A DNA stretch of 64,000 nt from ZC4RG19 sp017577565. Its GTDB lineage: Bacteria > Actinomycetota > Acidimicrobiia > Acidimicrobiales > VFJN01. Position 1 is the stretch's first letter. Every line of letters begins with the position of its first letter. The stretch lies in assembly GCA_047459075.1 (NCBI GenBank), contig VSCH01000010.1, positions 1 to 64,000 on the forward strand, in the 5' to 3' direction. Below are positions 45,327-57,000 of this stretch, piece by piece. Under the pieces are notes generated by a model, which saw only the letters and a program-made list of their open reading frames with translations, was not told where the DNA came from and made no database searches. A program made the translations under genes and the position numbers.

Positions 45327-47000
45327 CTACCCGCCCTCGGCCATGCGGGTGGCGGCCACCAGCGGGGCCACGTCGTTGTAGGTCACCTCGACCCCGGGGG
45401 GCAGCTCGGGCTCGTAGGCCCGCAGCCGCTCGATCAGCGGCCCGGTGTGCTCGGGCGCGGCGGCCCAGAACCGGGTGACCTCGAAGTAGGCGTCCGGCGA
45501 CCGCCACTCGGCGACCCGGATCCACTCGGGCGGCACGTCCCCGCCCAGCGAGAAGTCGTAGGTCACGACGACCTCGACGTCGCGCCGCTCGGTGAGGTCC
45601 CGCCAGAACGCGGCGTCGGCCCGGCCGTCCAGCCGGGCCTCCAGCACCTCGTGGTCGGCGAGGCCGTAGACGTCGGTCAGCGGTCCGTCGTGGTAGAGCG
45701 AGATGTAGCCCAGCTCGCTGATGGCGATCGGCGCCTCGCGGTAGGCCTCGGCCAGGAAGCGGGCCACCTGGTAGCGCTGCTCCCAGGTGATCGCCGCCTC
45801 CCGCGGCGCCGACAGGGTGGCCTCGACCTGGTGGGCCGCGGCCGGGACCAGCAGGAGCACCACCGCCCCGGCCGGCAGCCCGGCGAGTCGGGGGGCGAGG
45901 GCCGGCAGCAGCGGCAGCACCCGCAGGACGGTCCACGTGCCGAGCCCGTAGAGGTACCCCTGGTAGCGCAGCGAGGCCTCGACGGCCCCCAGCTCGGCGT
46001 GGACGAGGATCGCCACCAGCGTCACCGCCGCCGGGAAGGCCGCCCCGCCGGGCACGACCCGCCCCCGCCGGCGGGCGACCGCCGTCGCGGCGAGCACGGC
46101 GACGGCCACGACCGCGAAGGCCACCAGCAGCGGGTCGCCCACCAGCCGCTCGAGCGCCGCGGCCGGCGACCGGCGGGTGTCGCCCCGGTCGCCGACGCTC
46201 TTCAGCACGACCGAGTTGGGCAGCAGGCCCTGCCCGAAGGCCAGGCTCACCGCACCGACCCCGCCGACCACGGCGGCGGCGGTGGCGGCCAGCGCGGCGA
46301 CCGCCCCCACCCGGCGCCGGGCGGGCGCCGGGGGCGTGTCCGGGTCGCGCCACGGCCCCAGGCCGGCGACCGCCAGGCCCACCGCCAGCGCCACGACCAC
46401 GCCGCCGGTCTCGTAGCGGGTCGCCGTGGCCGCCGCCGCCAGTGCGACCGGCGCCCAGCGCGGCACCGGGACCCGGTCGGCGGCCCGGGGGCCACCACCG
46501 GCCCAGCGGGCCTCGACCGCCGTCGCCAGCGCCAGCACGAGCGCGGCGTGGAGCGTGTGCTCCATGCCCATGAAGGCCAGGCCGGGCAGGAACGCCAGCG
46601 CGACGACGGCCGCCACCACCGCGAGCGCGTCCAGCGGGCGGCGCCGTCCGGGCCGCAGCGCCGCGAGGTCGTCCCGCAGCAGCCACACGACCGCCACCGC
46701 CGCCGCCACGGCGAGCGCCAGGGGCACCAGCTCGCCGGCCGCACCCCGCACCAGCCACTGGGTGGGCGCGAGCAGCACCGTCCACAGCGGTGACGACGAG
46801 GCCGACTGGAACTCGCCGGCCACGACGCCCCACGTGCCGTCGTGGGCCAGGCGGCGGGCGACGGCGAGGTGGATGGCCGGGTCGTCGATCGGGTAGACGA
46901 ACGTGCCCGAGGTCAGCCAGGTGGTCGCCGCGTAGAGGGCGACCACCGTGACGACGACCGTGACGGCCGCCAGCCGGGCGGCCGGTGTGCGGAACCCCAT
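45327..47000 (-). CDS. GT-C-like polytopic membrane protein
   Basis: A 557-residue protein with about eleven helices. The first outer loop YPIDDPAIHLAVARRLAHDG carries a DD pair followed by a conserved helix, the arrangement of GT-C glycosyltransferases that use polyprenyl-phosphate sugars. EFQSASSSPLWTVLLAP is a second conserved-looking loop. A soluble C-terminal part follows residue 380. Donor and acceptor are unknown. It follows atpC by 24 bases and may be the last gene of that transcript. Confidence 0.75.
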   Translation of the reverse strand: MGFRTPAARLAAVTVVVTVVALYAATTWLTSGTFVYPIDDPAIHLAVARRLAHDGTWGVVAGEFQSASSSPLWTVLLAPTQWLVRGAAGELVPLALAVAAAVAVVWLLRDDLAALRPGRRRPLDALAVVAAVVALAFLPGLAFMGMEHTLHAALVLALATAVEARWAGGGPRAADRVPVPRWAPVALAAAATATRYETGGVVVALAVGLAVAGLGPWRDPDTPPAPARRRVGAVAALAATAAAVVGGVGAVSLAFGQGLLPNSVVLKSVGDRGDTRRSPAAALERLVGDPLLVAFAVVAVAVLAATAVARRRGRVVPGGAAFPAAVTLVAILVHAELGAVEASLRYQGYLYGLGTWTVLRVLPLLPALAPRLAGLPAGAVVLLLVPAAAHQVEATLSAPREAAITWEQRYQVARFLAEAYREAPIAISELGYISLYHDGPLTDVYGLADHEVLEARLDGRADAAFWRDLTERRDVEVVVTYDFSLGGDVPPEWIRVAEWRSPDAYFEVTRFWAAAPEHTGPLIERLRAYEPELPPGVEVTYNDVAPLVAATRMAEGG

Positions 47001-47018
47001 GCTCCTCCCCCGAGGAGC
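47001..47018 (-). promoter_or_regulatory. Hairpin sequestering the Shine-Dalgarno of the GT-C-like gene
   Basis: GCTCCTC and GAGGAGC form a perfect 7-bp stem with a 4-base loop, filling most of the 24 bases between the atpC stop and the ATG at 47000. The 3' arm on the minus strand is the GAGGAG ribosome-binding sequence itself. Confidence 0.5.
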
Positions 47019-47024
47019 ACGAGG

Positions 47025-47426
47025 TTAGGACACGGCGGCCAGGTTGCCCGCGGTCTGGAGGCGGATCAGCGCCCGGCGCAGGGCGGCCTCGGCCTCGGCG
47101 TCGCGGGCGGCCCGCAGCCGCTCCTCGGCCCGCTCCTTGGCCCGCTGCGCCCGCTCGACGTCGATCTGGCTGGCCAGCTCGGCGACGTCGGACAGGATCG
47201 TGACGGTGTCGTTGGACACCTCGACGAACCCGCCGTGGACGGCGACGAGCTCGTCCCCCTGCGGCGTGCGCAGGGTGGCTGTGGCGATGGCCAGGGCGCC
47301 CACGAACGGGGCGTGCCCGGGCATGAACGCGATCTCGCCGCCGCCGAGCGTGCGGACGACGACCATCTCGGCCTCGCCCGAGTAGAGGATGCGCTCGGGC
47401 GAGACGAGCTCGACCCGCAGGGCCAC
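47025..47426 (-). CDS. atpC: F1Fo ATP synthase subunit epsilon
   Basis: The 133-residue epsilon subunit has the beta-sandwich start (LRVELVSPERILYSGEAEMV) and a C-terminal helical pair (RAQRAKERAEERLRAARDAE). It couples rotor and catalytic head and can inhibit hydrolysis. It starts 4 bases after atpD. Confidence 0.95.
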   Translation of the reverse strand: MALRVELVSPERILYSGEAEMVVVRTLGGGEIAFMPGHAPFVGALAIATATLRTPQGDELVAVHGGFVEVSNDTVTILSDVAELASQIDVERAQRAKERAEERLRAARDAEAEAALRRALIRLQTAGNLAAVS

Positions 47427-47430
47427 GTCG

Positions 47431-48894
<1,464 letters not shown>

Positions 48895-48910
48895 GGTCGG
48901 GGTGCTCCTC

Positions 48911-49879
48911 TTATGAGCGCGAGAGCGGGTTGAGTTCGTTCGTCAGGACGTCCGCAGCCATGAGGACGTGGTCGACGAGCAGGTCGGTCCGGTCGGACTG
49001 CGCCTGGCGCAAGGCCTCGGCCCCGCCCACGATCTCCATGATCTCGGTGGTGATGGCGTCCTGGCGGGCCCGGTTCATCTCGCGGCTGTACTTGACGATC
49101 AGCTCCTCGGCGTTGTCGGTCGCCGACTTCATCGCCCGCTGCTGGGCGGCGAAGAAGGAGGCCGCGCCCTCGAGCAGCGCGGCGTACAGCCGGGCCTCGG
49201 CGTAGCGCGGCAGCAGCCGGTCGAGGATCTGCTGCGGCGCCGGCTCGAACTCGTAGTCGGCGGTCGGCCCGTCGCCGGTCTCGAGCAGCGACGCGTCCAG
49301 CGGCACGAACCGGCGGATCGTCACCCGCTGGGTGCCGACCGACAGGAACTGCGTGTAGGCGAGCTCGACGCGGTCGTACTCGCCCTGCTCGAACCGCGTC
49401 GTCACGTAGTCGGCGATGATCCGGGCGTCCTCGTAGCTGGGGTTGTCGGAGATCCCGACGTAGGCCTCGTCGATCTCCCAGCCCCGGAAGCGGAAGTACG
49501 ACTGCGCCTTCTTGCCCACGGTCACCAGCCGGGTGCGGCGGCCCTGCTCGCGCTGGTGGAGCATCGACCGCTCGGCGGCGCGGATGACCGAGCTGTTGTA
49601 GGCGCCCGACAGCCCCCGGTCGCCGGCGACGACGACGTAGGCGACGGTCTCGACCCGGTCGCGCTCGGCGAGCAGGGGCGAGCCCTCACCGGCACCCGCC
49701 GCCGCCAGGTTGCGGATCACCTCGGTGATGCGCTCGCTGTAGGGGCGAGCGGCGGCGACCCGCTGCTGGGCCTTGGCGATGCGGCTGGCGGCGATGAGCT
49801 CCATCGCCTTGGTGATCTTCTTCGTCGACTGGATCGAGCGGATCCGTCGACGCAGGGCCCGTTCCTTGCCGCCGGCCAC
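48911..49879 (-). CDS. atpG: F1Fo ATP synthase subunit gamma
   Basis: Central stalk subunit of 322 residues with the paired coiled-coil ends: RRRIRSIQSTKKITKAMELI at the start and NAEELIVKYSREMNRARQDA near the end. GDRGLSGAYNSS is the conserved globular motif. It is slightly longer than usual (about 290), with the extra residues in the middle. Confidence 0.97.
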   Translation of the reverse strand: MAGGKERALRRRIRSIQSTKKITKAMELIAASRIAKAQQRVAAARPYSERITEVIRNLAAAGAGEGSPLLAERDRVETVAYVVVAGDRGLSGAYNSSVIRAAERSMLHQREQGRRTRLVTVGKKAQSYFRFRGWEIDEAYVGISDNPSYEDARIIADYVTTRFEQGEYDRVELAYTQFLSVGTQRVTIRRFVPLDASLLETGDGPTADYEFEPAPQQILDRLLPRYAEARLYAALLEGAASFFAAQQRAMKSATDNAEELIVKYSREMNRARQDAITTEIMEIVGGAEALRQAQSDRTDLLVDHVLMAADVLTNELNPLSRS

Positions 49880-49882
49880 GGG

Positions 49883-51457
<1,575 letters not shown>

Positions 51458-51482
51458 CGTCGTGTCCTCGTCGTCTCGTCCT

Positions 51483-52010
51483 CTAGAACGCGTTCTTGAG
51501 CTGCTCGAGGCGGCTGCGCACCGACCCGTCGATGACGGTGTCCCCGACCTGGGCGACGATGCCGCCCATCACCGAGGGGTCGACGATCACCTTGACCTCG
51601 ACCTGCTTGCCGGTGGCCTTGTTCAGGGCCTCGGCCAGCCGCTTGCGCTGGTCGTCGTTGAGGGGGACCGCCGAGCGCACCTCGGCGACCTCCTTGTCGG
51701 CCTCCGCGGCGCTCATCTCGACCAGCCGGGCGACGATGTCCGGCAGCTCGCGCGCCCGGCCGGTGCCGACGACCATCGACACCAGGGCGACGGTCGTGTC
51801 GCTGGCCTTGCCGCCGAGCAGGTCCTCGACGATCTGCTGGCGGCGGCTCGCCGGGATCCGGGGGTCGGTGAGCGCCTCCCGCAGCTCGTCCGACCCCTTC
51901 AGGACCTGCGAGAACCGGAACAGCTCGTCCTCCACCTCGCCGAGGGTGCCCTCGGCGCGGGCCACGGCGAAGAGCGCTTCGGCGTAGGCGAGCGTGCGGT
52001 CGTCTGCCAT
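51483..52010 (-). CDS. atpH: F1Fo ATP synthase subunit delta
   Basis: The 175-residue OSCP/delta subunit joins the peripheral stalk to F1. It has the N-terminal helical bundle (LAYAEALFAVARAEGTLGEV) and the C-terminal ending VQVGDTVIDGSVRSRLEQLK-like motif of the family. Unlike mycobacteria, delta is separate from subunit b. Confidence 0.95.
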   Translation of the reverse strand: MADDRTLAYAEALFAVARAEGTLGEVEDELFRFSQVLKGSDELREALTDPRIPASRRQQIVEDLLGGKASDTTVALVSMVVGTGRARELPDIVARLVEMSAAEADKEVAEVRSAVPLNDDQRKRLAEALNKATGKQVEVKVIVDPSVMGGIVAQVGDTVIDGSVRSRLEQLKNAF

Positions 52011-52043
52011 CTCGGCGTCGCTCCTGGTGTCCGGCGGGGCGCG

Positions 52044-52718
52044 CTACGAGCGCTGCGCCGCCACCTGGTTGATGTAGTCCTCGATGAGCTGGGTCTGCGC
52101 GGCCTCGTCGAGGTTGCGCTGCAGCACCGCCTCGGCGGCCCCGAGCGCCAGCTGGGCGACCTCGTCCCGCAGGTCGGCGAGGGCCTGCGCCCGGGCGGTC
52201 TCGATGTCGGCCTGGGCCCGGCTGCGCATCTCGGCCAGCTCCTCCTGGAGGCGGGCCTCCTGCTCGCGCTTGAGCTGGTCGGCGGCCTGGCGGGCCTCCT
52301 CGATGATGCGGCCGGCCTCGGCCTTGGCGTCGTTCAGCTTGGCCCGGTACTCGGCCAGCAGCTGCTCGGCCTCGGCCCGCTGCTGCTCGGCCGCCTGGAG
52401 GTCGTTGCGGATCCGCTCGGTGCGGGCGTCCATCGCCTTGCGCATGGCCGGCAGGCCGAACTTGGCGAGGAAGAAGAACACCACCAGGAAGCCGATCGCG
52501 CCCCAGATGATCTCGTTCACCTCGGGCAGGAGGATGTTCGGCGCCTCCTGGCAGTCGTCGATCGCGCCGCCGCCCTCGAGGATCTCGATGCACTCCTCCT
52601 CGGCGTGCCCGATCTCGGGCTCGCCCTCGCCCTCCTGCGCACCGGCCGGGCCGGCCAGCGCCAGGACGAGGCCGAGAGCGACCGCCGACAGGGCCAGCAG
52701 CATGTTCCTGCGTCGCAT
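52044..52718 (-). CDS. atpF: F1Fo ATP synthase subunit b with N-terminal signal peptide
   Basis: Peripheral-stalk subunit of 224 residues. A signal peptide (MRRRNMLLALSAVALGLVLA... cleaved after about AGA-QEG, residue 28) precedes a 40-residue outer segment with two cysteines (ECIEI and DDCQEA). The real membrane helix IIWGAIGFLVVFFFLAKFGL and the long charged coiled coil (residues 85-210) then follow. Most b subunits lack the signal peptide and outer segment. Confidence 0.94.
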   Translation of the reverse strand: MRRRNMLLALSAVALGLVLALAGPAGAQEGEGEPEIGHAEEECIEILEGGGAIDDCQEAPNILLPEVNEIIWGAIGFLVVFFFLAKFGLPAMRKAMDARTERIRNDLQAAEQQRAEAEQLLAEYRAKLNDAKAEAGRIIEEARQAADQLKREQEARLQEELAEMRSRAQADIETARAQALADLRDEVAQLALGAAEAVLQRNLDEAAQTQLIEDYINQVAAQRS

Positions 52719-52756
52719 GGGTCGTTCCTTGTTGCCGTCCGGTGCGTGCGGGGTGA

Positions 52757-53017
52757 TCAGGCCTGGCCGAGGAAGAAGACGACGAAGCCGATCAGGGCGA
52801 GGGCCTCGACGAAGGCGATGCCCAGGAACATCGTCGTGCGGACCATGCCGGCCGCCTCGGGCTGGCGGGCCATGGCCTGGACCGACTGGCCGACGAGGTA
52901 GCCGATGCCGATGCCCGGCCCCAGGGCGGCGATGCCGTAGGTCAGCGCCGCCAGGCCGGTGTTGGTGATGCCCTCTTCGGCAGCTTCCTGGGCGAGGATG
53001 GCGAGGTTGGCAAGCAT
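52757..53017 (-). CDS. atpE: F1Fo ATP synthase subunit c
   Basis: Rotor-ring proteolipid of 86 residues: two helices with the loop ARQPEAAG and the ion-carrying Glu71 in IAFVEALALIG. The residues around Glu71 lack the polar set of Na+-dependent rings, so proton coupling is expected. An N-terminal extension of about 18 residues (MLANLAILAQEAAEEG) precedes helix 1. Confidence 0.97.
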   Translation of the reverse strand: MLANLAILAQEAAEEGITNTGLAALTYGIAALGPGIGIGYLVGQSVQAMARQPEAAGMVRTTMFLGIAFVEALALIGFVVFFLGQA

Positions 53018-53081
53018 CGTTGGAGCTTCCTTCTCCTGTGGGTGACGTGATCGGGAGACGTGGTCGGGATCGGGCGCGGGC

Positions 53082-53843
53082 TCAGTGCTCGTGGCTGGTG
53101 CAGAGGTCGATGTAGACCCCGGCCAGCAGCGTGAACACGTAGGCCTGCAGGAACGAGACGAGGATCTCGAAGGCCGTGAAGGCGATGACGCCGAAGAGCG
53201 GCAGCGGGAGGAAGGCCGCGTACCACTCGGTCGTCCACAGCGTCGCCGTCAGGATGGCGAAGGTGACGAGCAGGATGTGGCCGGCCAGCAGGTTGGCGAA
53301 GAGCCGGACCATGTGCGAGAAGGGCCGGATGAAGAAGTTCGAGACCAGCTCGATCGGGATGACGACGACGTAGAGGAGCGCCGGCACCCCGGGCGGCATG
53401 AGCGAGTGCTTGAGGTAGCCGAAGAAGCCGTGCTCGCGGATGCCGGCCGCGTTGTAGAGGACGAAGGTGAGCAGCGCCAGGAACATCGGCAGCGCGATGC
53501 GGGCGTTCGCCGGCATCTGCACGAACGGCACGATCTCGAAGATGTTGCAGAAGAAGATGAAGAAGAAGAGCGAGACCATGTAGGCCGTCCACCGGAGGCC
53601 CTTGGTGCCCATGGTCGGCAGGATGATCTGGTTCTCGACGAACTCGATCGACATCTCCGCCGCGTTCTGGGCCCCGGTCGGCACCAGCTGGCCCTTGTTG
53701 CCGATGGTGAAGATCAGGATCGTCAGCAGCGCCGAGAGCGCGTAGACGAGGACGACCTTGTTGATGCCCCAGACGTTGTCGCCGACGATCTCGGGCCAGT
53801 TGACCAGGTGGCTGAGGGGCGGGAACTCGAGACCGAGGATCAC
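53082..53843 (-). CDS. atpB: F1Fo ATP synthase subunit a
   Basis: Proton-channel subunit of 253 residues with five to six helices. SHMVRLFANLLAGHILL contains the essential arginine; FVENQIILPTMGTKG is an early conserved region and LQAYVFTLLAGVYI the last helix. The GTG at 53843 is chosen because it overlaps the upstream stop as GTGA and has AAGGAG before it. Confidence 0.95.
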   Translation of the reverse strand: MILGLEFPPLSHLVNWPEIVGDNVWGINKVVLVYALSALLTILIFTIGNKGQLVPTGAQNAAEMSIEFVENQIILPTMGTKGLRWTAYMVSLFFFIFFCNIFEIVPFVQMPANARIALPMFLALLTFVLYNAAGIREHGFFGYLKHSLMPPGVPALLYVVVIPIELVSNFFIRPFSHMVRLFANLLAGHILLVTFAILTATLWTTEWYAAFLPLPLFGVIAFTAFEILVSFLQAYVFTLLAGVYIDLCTSHEH

Positions 53844-54292
53844 CGGGACGCTGACTCCTTGGTGGCACCGGGCTTCAGCCCGGGGAAGGCGAGCGAAGCG
53901 GACACGTAGCGGAGCTCCCACAGCAGGAGCCCCAGGTGGGTGACGATCAGGGTCAGGCCGAGCGGCAGCGGCTCGACCCACGACAGGTCCTTGACGGCCC
54001 ACACCGCCGCGCCGATCAGGGCGAGGCGGAGCACGTAGCCGAACAGCGCGGCGCCCATGACCGCCCCGTGGCCGAGGCGGGCGGCGGTCTCGAGCAGGAA
54101 CGCCGCCAGCAGGAAGTTGGCCACGACCACCCCGACGGCGAAGGCCGCGGACAGGGCCCCGTCCAGCCCCCACGGCAAGGCGGCGGCCACGACCAGCACC
54201 GGCGCGACCGGCAGCGCCCGGCGCACCATGTCGGTGGCGACCTCCCGCTCGGGTGCCGGGCCCGCGGGCGGGACGGCGAGGGGATCGCTCAC
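53840..54292 (-). CDS. AtpI-like membrane protein of the ATP synthase operon
   Basis: The 150-residue protein has four helices (APVLVVAAALPWGLDG, SAAFAVGVVVANFLLAAFLL, YVLRLALIGAAVWAV, LIVTHLGLLLWELR), the layout of the AtpI/UncI family thought to help c-ring assembly or Mg2+ uptake. The GTG overlaps the preceding stop as GTGA, and its own stop overlaps the atpB start. Confidence 0.75.
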   Translation of the reverse strand: MSDPLAVPPAGPAPEREVATDMVRRALPVAPVLVVAAALPWGLDGALSAAFAVGVVVANFLLAAFLLETAARLGHGAVMGAALFGYVLRLALIGAAVWAVKDLSWVEPLPLGLTLIVTHLGLLLWELRYVSASLAFPGLKPGATKESASR

Positions 54293-54552
54293 CGGGCGGC
54301 TCCGGGCAGCTTGGCCTCCTCGGCCTTCATCTCGCGGTCGTAGGCGAACCACAACCTCACGAAGACGCCGACGACGCCGTAGAGGCCGAGGCCGAGCATG
54401 GCGAACGGCGCGGTGCCCCACCAGCCGTCGAGCAACCAGCCGACGAGGCCCATCAGCAACGGGGCGACGACGATCTCGACGGCGCGGGTCATGCCCTCGC
54501 CGAACCCCTTGTTGATCTTTCGCCTCGTTGCGAGATCGGACACCGGTGACAC
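54289..54552 (-). CDS. AtpZ/AtpI-family protein
   Basis: An 87-residue protein with two helices; IVVAPLLMGLVGWLLDGWWG and YGVVGVFVRLWFAYDREMK match the short AtpZ family, first gene of many atp operons. Two GTG starts (54552 and 54543) are possible; neither has a good Shine-Dalgarno sequence. Confidence 0.8.
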   Translation of the reverse strand: MSPVSDLATRRKINKGFGEGMTRAVEIVVAPLLMGLVGWLLDGWWGTAPFAMLGLGLYGVVGVFVRLWFAYDREMKAEEAKLPGAAR

Positions 54553-54584
54553 CCCGTGACGCGGTCGACCACCCGGACCGCCAG

Positions 54585-54608
54585 AGATTGTGAAGCGTTT
54601 CGCAATCT
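54585..54608. promoter_or_regulatory. AT-rich inverted repeat upstream of the ATP synthase operon
   Basis: AGATTG (54585-54590) and CAATCT (54603-54608) flank TGAAGCGTTTCG. It is one of very few AT-rich spots in the region and lies 33-56 bases before the first atp start, where the promoter should be. It could be an operator or part of the promoter itself. Confidence 0.4.
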
Positions 54609-54664
54609 ACGGACCGGAACCGTGCGGGGGCAAATCCACGGTCCGCGACCGACGGCGGGGCAGA

Positions 54665-55852
54665 TTAGCAACCCCGCGAGTCGGAGTTCCCAACCGAGAA
54701 ACCCGCGGGGTCACCGGCGCCGACCTGCGGTTCGTCGGCGCGGACCGCCTCCGCCGCCCGGCGGCGGGCCTCCCACGCCGGGCCGAGCACCGTGTAGAGC
54801 AGCAGCCCCACGGCCGCCAGGCCGAGCGGCACGAGGGCGAGGCCGTTGCCCGTGTAGACGGGCACGAGCACCGCGGCGGACAGCAGGCCCGTCCACCCCC
54901 AGAGGATGAGCACCGCCCGCCGGTGCCCGTGGCCGAGGCGCATGAGCCGGTGGTGCAGGTGCCCCTTGTCGGCGATCGTCAGCCCGGCCCGGTCGCGGGC
55001 CCGGCGCAGCAGCGCCCACGCGGTGTCGATGATCGGCACGCCGAGGATGACGAGCGGCAGCAGCAGCGGGGCGAAGAAGAAGAACGTCTGCCCGCCGACC
55101 TCGGCGTCGGTGTTGCCGCCGATGGCGATCGTCGAGGCCGCCATGAGCAGGCCGAGGGTCAGCGCGCCGGCGTCGCCCATGAAGATCTTCGCCGGGTGGA
55201 AGTTCCAGGGCAGGTAGCCGAGGCAGGCCCCGACCACGCAGGCGGCGATCAGGGCGCCGATGTTGTCGTCGGCGATGATCTCGCCGTCGTTGTCGAGGTG
55301 CTCGGCGAACATGAGGATCGCCCCGGCGGCGATGCCGACGACGCCGGCGGCCAGCCCGTCGAGCCCGTCGATGAGGTTGACCGCCTGGGCCATGCCCACC
55401 ACCCACAGCACGGTGATGAGCGGCACGAGGTCGGGCGGCAGGGCGACGAGCCCGACGAAGGGCACGCGGAAGAAGAGGATCGACACGCCGGAGATGGCGA
55501 GCACGCTGCCGGCCAGGACCGAGCCCGCGGTCTTGGCCGGGGCCGACACCTCGCGCAGGTCGTCGACCTGGCCGACGACGTACATGGTCAGCGTCGACAG
55601 CACGACGCCGAGCGGCGGGGCGATCGTGCGGAACGCGGGCCGGAACTCGCCGGTCAGCCAGGCGACGCCGAAGCCCACGAGGAACCCCGCGACGATGCCG
55701 GCGCCGCCGAGGATGGGTGTCGGCCGGGTGTGGACCCGACGGGCGTCGGGGTGGACCACCGCCCCCACCCGGAACGACAGCGCCCGCAGCAGGGGCATGG
55801 AGCAGAAGGTGACGACGAACGCGGCACCCAGTGCGGCCAGGTAGCCGATCAC
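54665..55852 (-). CDS. WecA/TagO-type undecaprenyl-phosphate sugar-1-phosphate transferase
   Basis: Polyprenyl-phosphate transferase of 395 residues with eleven helices that loads a UDP-HexNAc phosphate onto the lipid carrier. VVGQVDDLREVSAPAK, AVNLIDGLDGLAAG and NFHPAKIFMGDAGAL are the three cytoplasmic aspartate motifs; ADKGHLHHRLMRLGHG is the HIHH-type loop that marks WecA/TagO rather than MraY. It would start arabinogalactan-like or other wall-polymer synthesis. It lies upstream of the atp operon on the same strand. Confidence 0.94.
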   Translation of the reverse strand: MIGYLAALGAAFVVTFCSMPLLRALSFRVGAVVHPDARRVHTRPTPILGGAGIVAGFLVGFGVAWLTGEFRPAFRTIAPPLGVVLSTLTMYVVGQVDDLREVSAPAKTAGSVLAGSVLAISGVSILFFRVPFVGLVALPPDLVPLITVLWVVGMAQAVNLIDGLDGLAAGVVGIAAGAILMFAEHLDNDGEIIADDNIGALIAACVVGACLGYLPWNFHPAKIFMGDAGALTLGLLMAASTIAIGGNTDAEVGGQTFFFFAPLLLPLVILGVPIIDTAWALLRRARDRAGLTIADKGHLHHRLMRLGHGHRRAVLILWGWTGLLSAAVLVPVYTGNGLALVPLGLAAVGLLLYTVLGPAWEARRRAAEAVRADEPQVGAGDPAGFSVGNSDSRGC

Positions 55853-55892
55853 GGCGCGGCCAGCCCTCCCGGAGCGGCGGGGACGGTCGGGT

Positions 55893-56345
55893 CTAGTCGC
55901 ACCCCGACGCGGCCTCGATCTCGGCGATCTGGGCCACGCGGCGCTCGTGCCGGCCGCCGTCGAAGGGCGTGGTCAGGAACATCGTCATGATCTCGTCGGC
56001 CAGCTGGGGCGCGACGATGCGGGCGCCGATGGCCAGCACGTTGGCGTCGTTGTGGGCCCGGGACATGCGGGCGGTGTAGAGGTCGTTGCACAGCGCGGCC
56101 CGGACGCCGCGGATCTTGTTGGCGACCATCTGCTCGCCCTGACCCGAGCCGCCGAGCACGATGCCGCGCTCGACCTCGCCCGAGGCGACGGCGCGGGCGA
56201 CGGCGGCGCAGATGGGCGGGTAGTCGACGGCGGCCTCGCTGTGGGTGCCCTTGTCGACCACCTCGTGGCCGAGGTCGCGCAGGGTCTTCGCGAGGTGTTC
56301 CTTCAGGTGGTAGCCGGCGTGATCGGAACCGATGGCGACGCGCAC
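55893..56345 (-). CDS. rpiB: Ribose-5-phosphate isomerase B
   Basis: The 150-residue enzyme interconverts ribose 5-phosphate and ribulose 5-phosphate. VAIGSDHAGYHLKEHL, DYPPICAAVA, GIVLGGSGQGEQMVANK and RMSRAHNDANVLAIGARI are the RpiB motifs. The residue after LGG is Ser rather than the Cys found in many homologues; mycobacterial RpiB also lacks that Cys. It follows the phosphatase by 1 base and has GGAG before the GTG. Confidence 0.95.
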   Translation of the reverse strand: MRVAIGSDHAGYHLKEHLAKTLRDLGHEVVDKGTHSEAAVDYPPICAAVARAVASGEVERGIVLGGSGQGEQMVANKIRGVRAALCNDLYTARMSRAHNDANVLAIGARIVAPQLADEIMTMFLTTPFDGGRHERRVAQIAEIEAASGCD

Positions 56346-56346
56346 G

Positions 56347-56994
56347 TCATCTCCGTGTGTGACCGGTGGGATCGTTCACGTGCGGTTCGGGGCGGTGGGC
56401 CGCACCGCGGAGCACGCGAGCGGGCTCAGCGTACGCTGCGCTGCGGCGCGGCTCGCCCACCAGCAGCTCGACCAGCCGGCGGAGCAGCCGCTCGAGCTCG
56501 TCCGCCGTCTCCTCGAACACCGCCCGGGGCCGCCCCACGGGGTCGGCGATGTCGTCGATCGGGTCGTCCCCCATCAGGTCCGCGGGGCGCCGCCCGACCG
56601 CCAGCCGGCGCAGCCACGACCGCACCGACTCGCCGTGGTACCGGGGGCCCACCTCGTCGCCCCGTCGCACGATCTCCTTGAGCGTGAACGTGCGGTCCAT
56701 GTCGGCGCCGTACGTCGCGCACAGCTCGCGCACGTGCTGGCGCGTCATGCCGATGATCAGCGTCGTCGTGCGGGCCATCTCCACGTCGACCGTGCGGCTG
56801 ACGTGGCCGCTGATGTCGATGCGGCGGGCCGCCATCGTGGCGATGGCCTCCGGGGTCGCGGGCGCACCACCGGGCAGCAGCCCGGCCGAGCCGACCTCGG
56901 CGCCGACGCCGGAGAGCGCGAGGATCCGGCGGAGCAGGCCCTCGGCCATGGGGGAGCGGCACTGGTTCGCGGTGCAGACCAGCAGGATGTCGAT
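56347..56994 (-). CDS. Low-molecular-weight protein-tyrosine phosphatase, probable ATC start
   Basis: The protein begins DILLVCTANQCRSPMAEG: the P-loop Cys7-X5-Arg13 of LMW-PTPs, placed as usual at the very N-terminus. GMTRQHVREL and the acidic DDPIDDI region (general acid) follow; at 215 residues it is longer than the usual 150-160, with a C-terminal extension. No ATG, GTG or TTG exists in frame before the P-loop; the first ATG (56949) would remove it. The codon at the family start position is ATC (56992-56994), and TACAAT lies exactly 6 bases upstream, as in other leaderless genes here. Confidence 0.85.
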   Translation of the reverse strand: MDILLVCTANQCRSPMAEGLLRRILALSGVGAEVGSAGLLPGGAPATPEAIATMAARRIDISGHVSRTVDVEMARTTTLIIGMTRQHVRELCATYGADMDRTFTLKEIVRRGDEVGPRYHGESVRSWLRRLAVGRRPADLMGDDPIDDIADPVGRPRAVFEETADELERLLRRLVELLVGEPRRSAAYAEPARVLRGAAHRPEPHVNDPTGHTRR

Positions 56995-57000
56995 GTGCGG

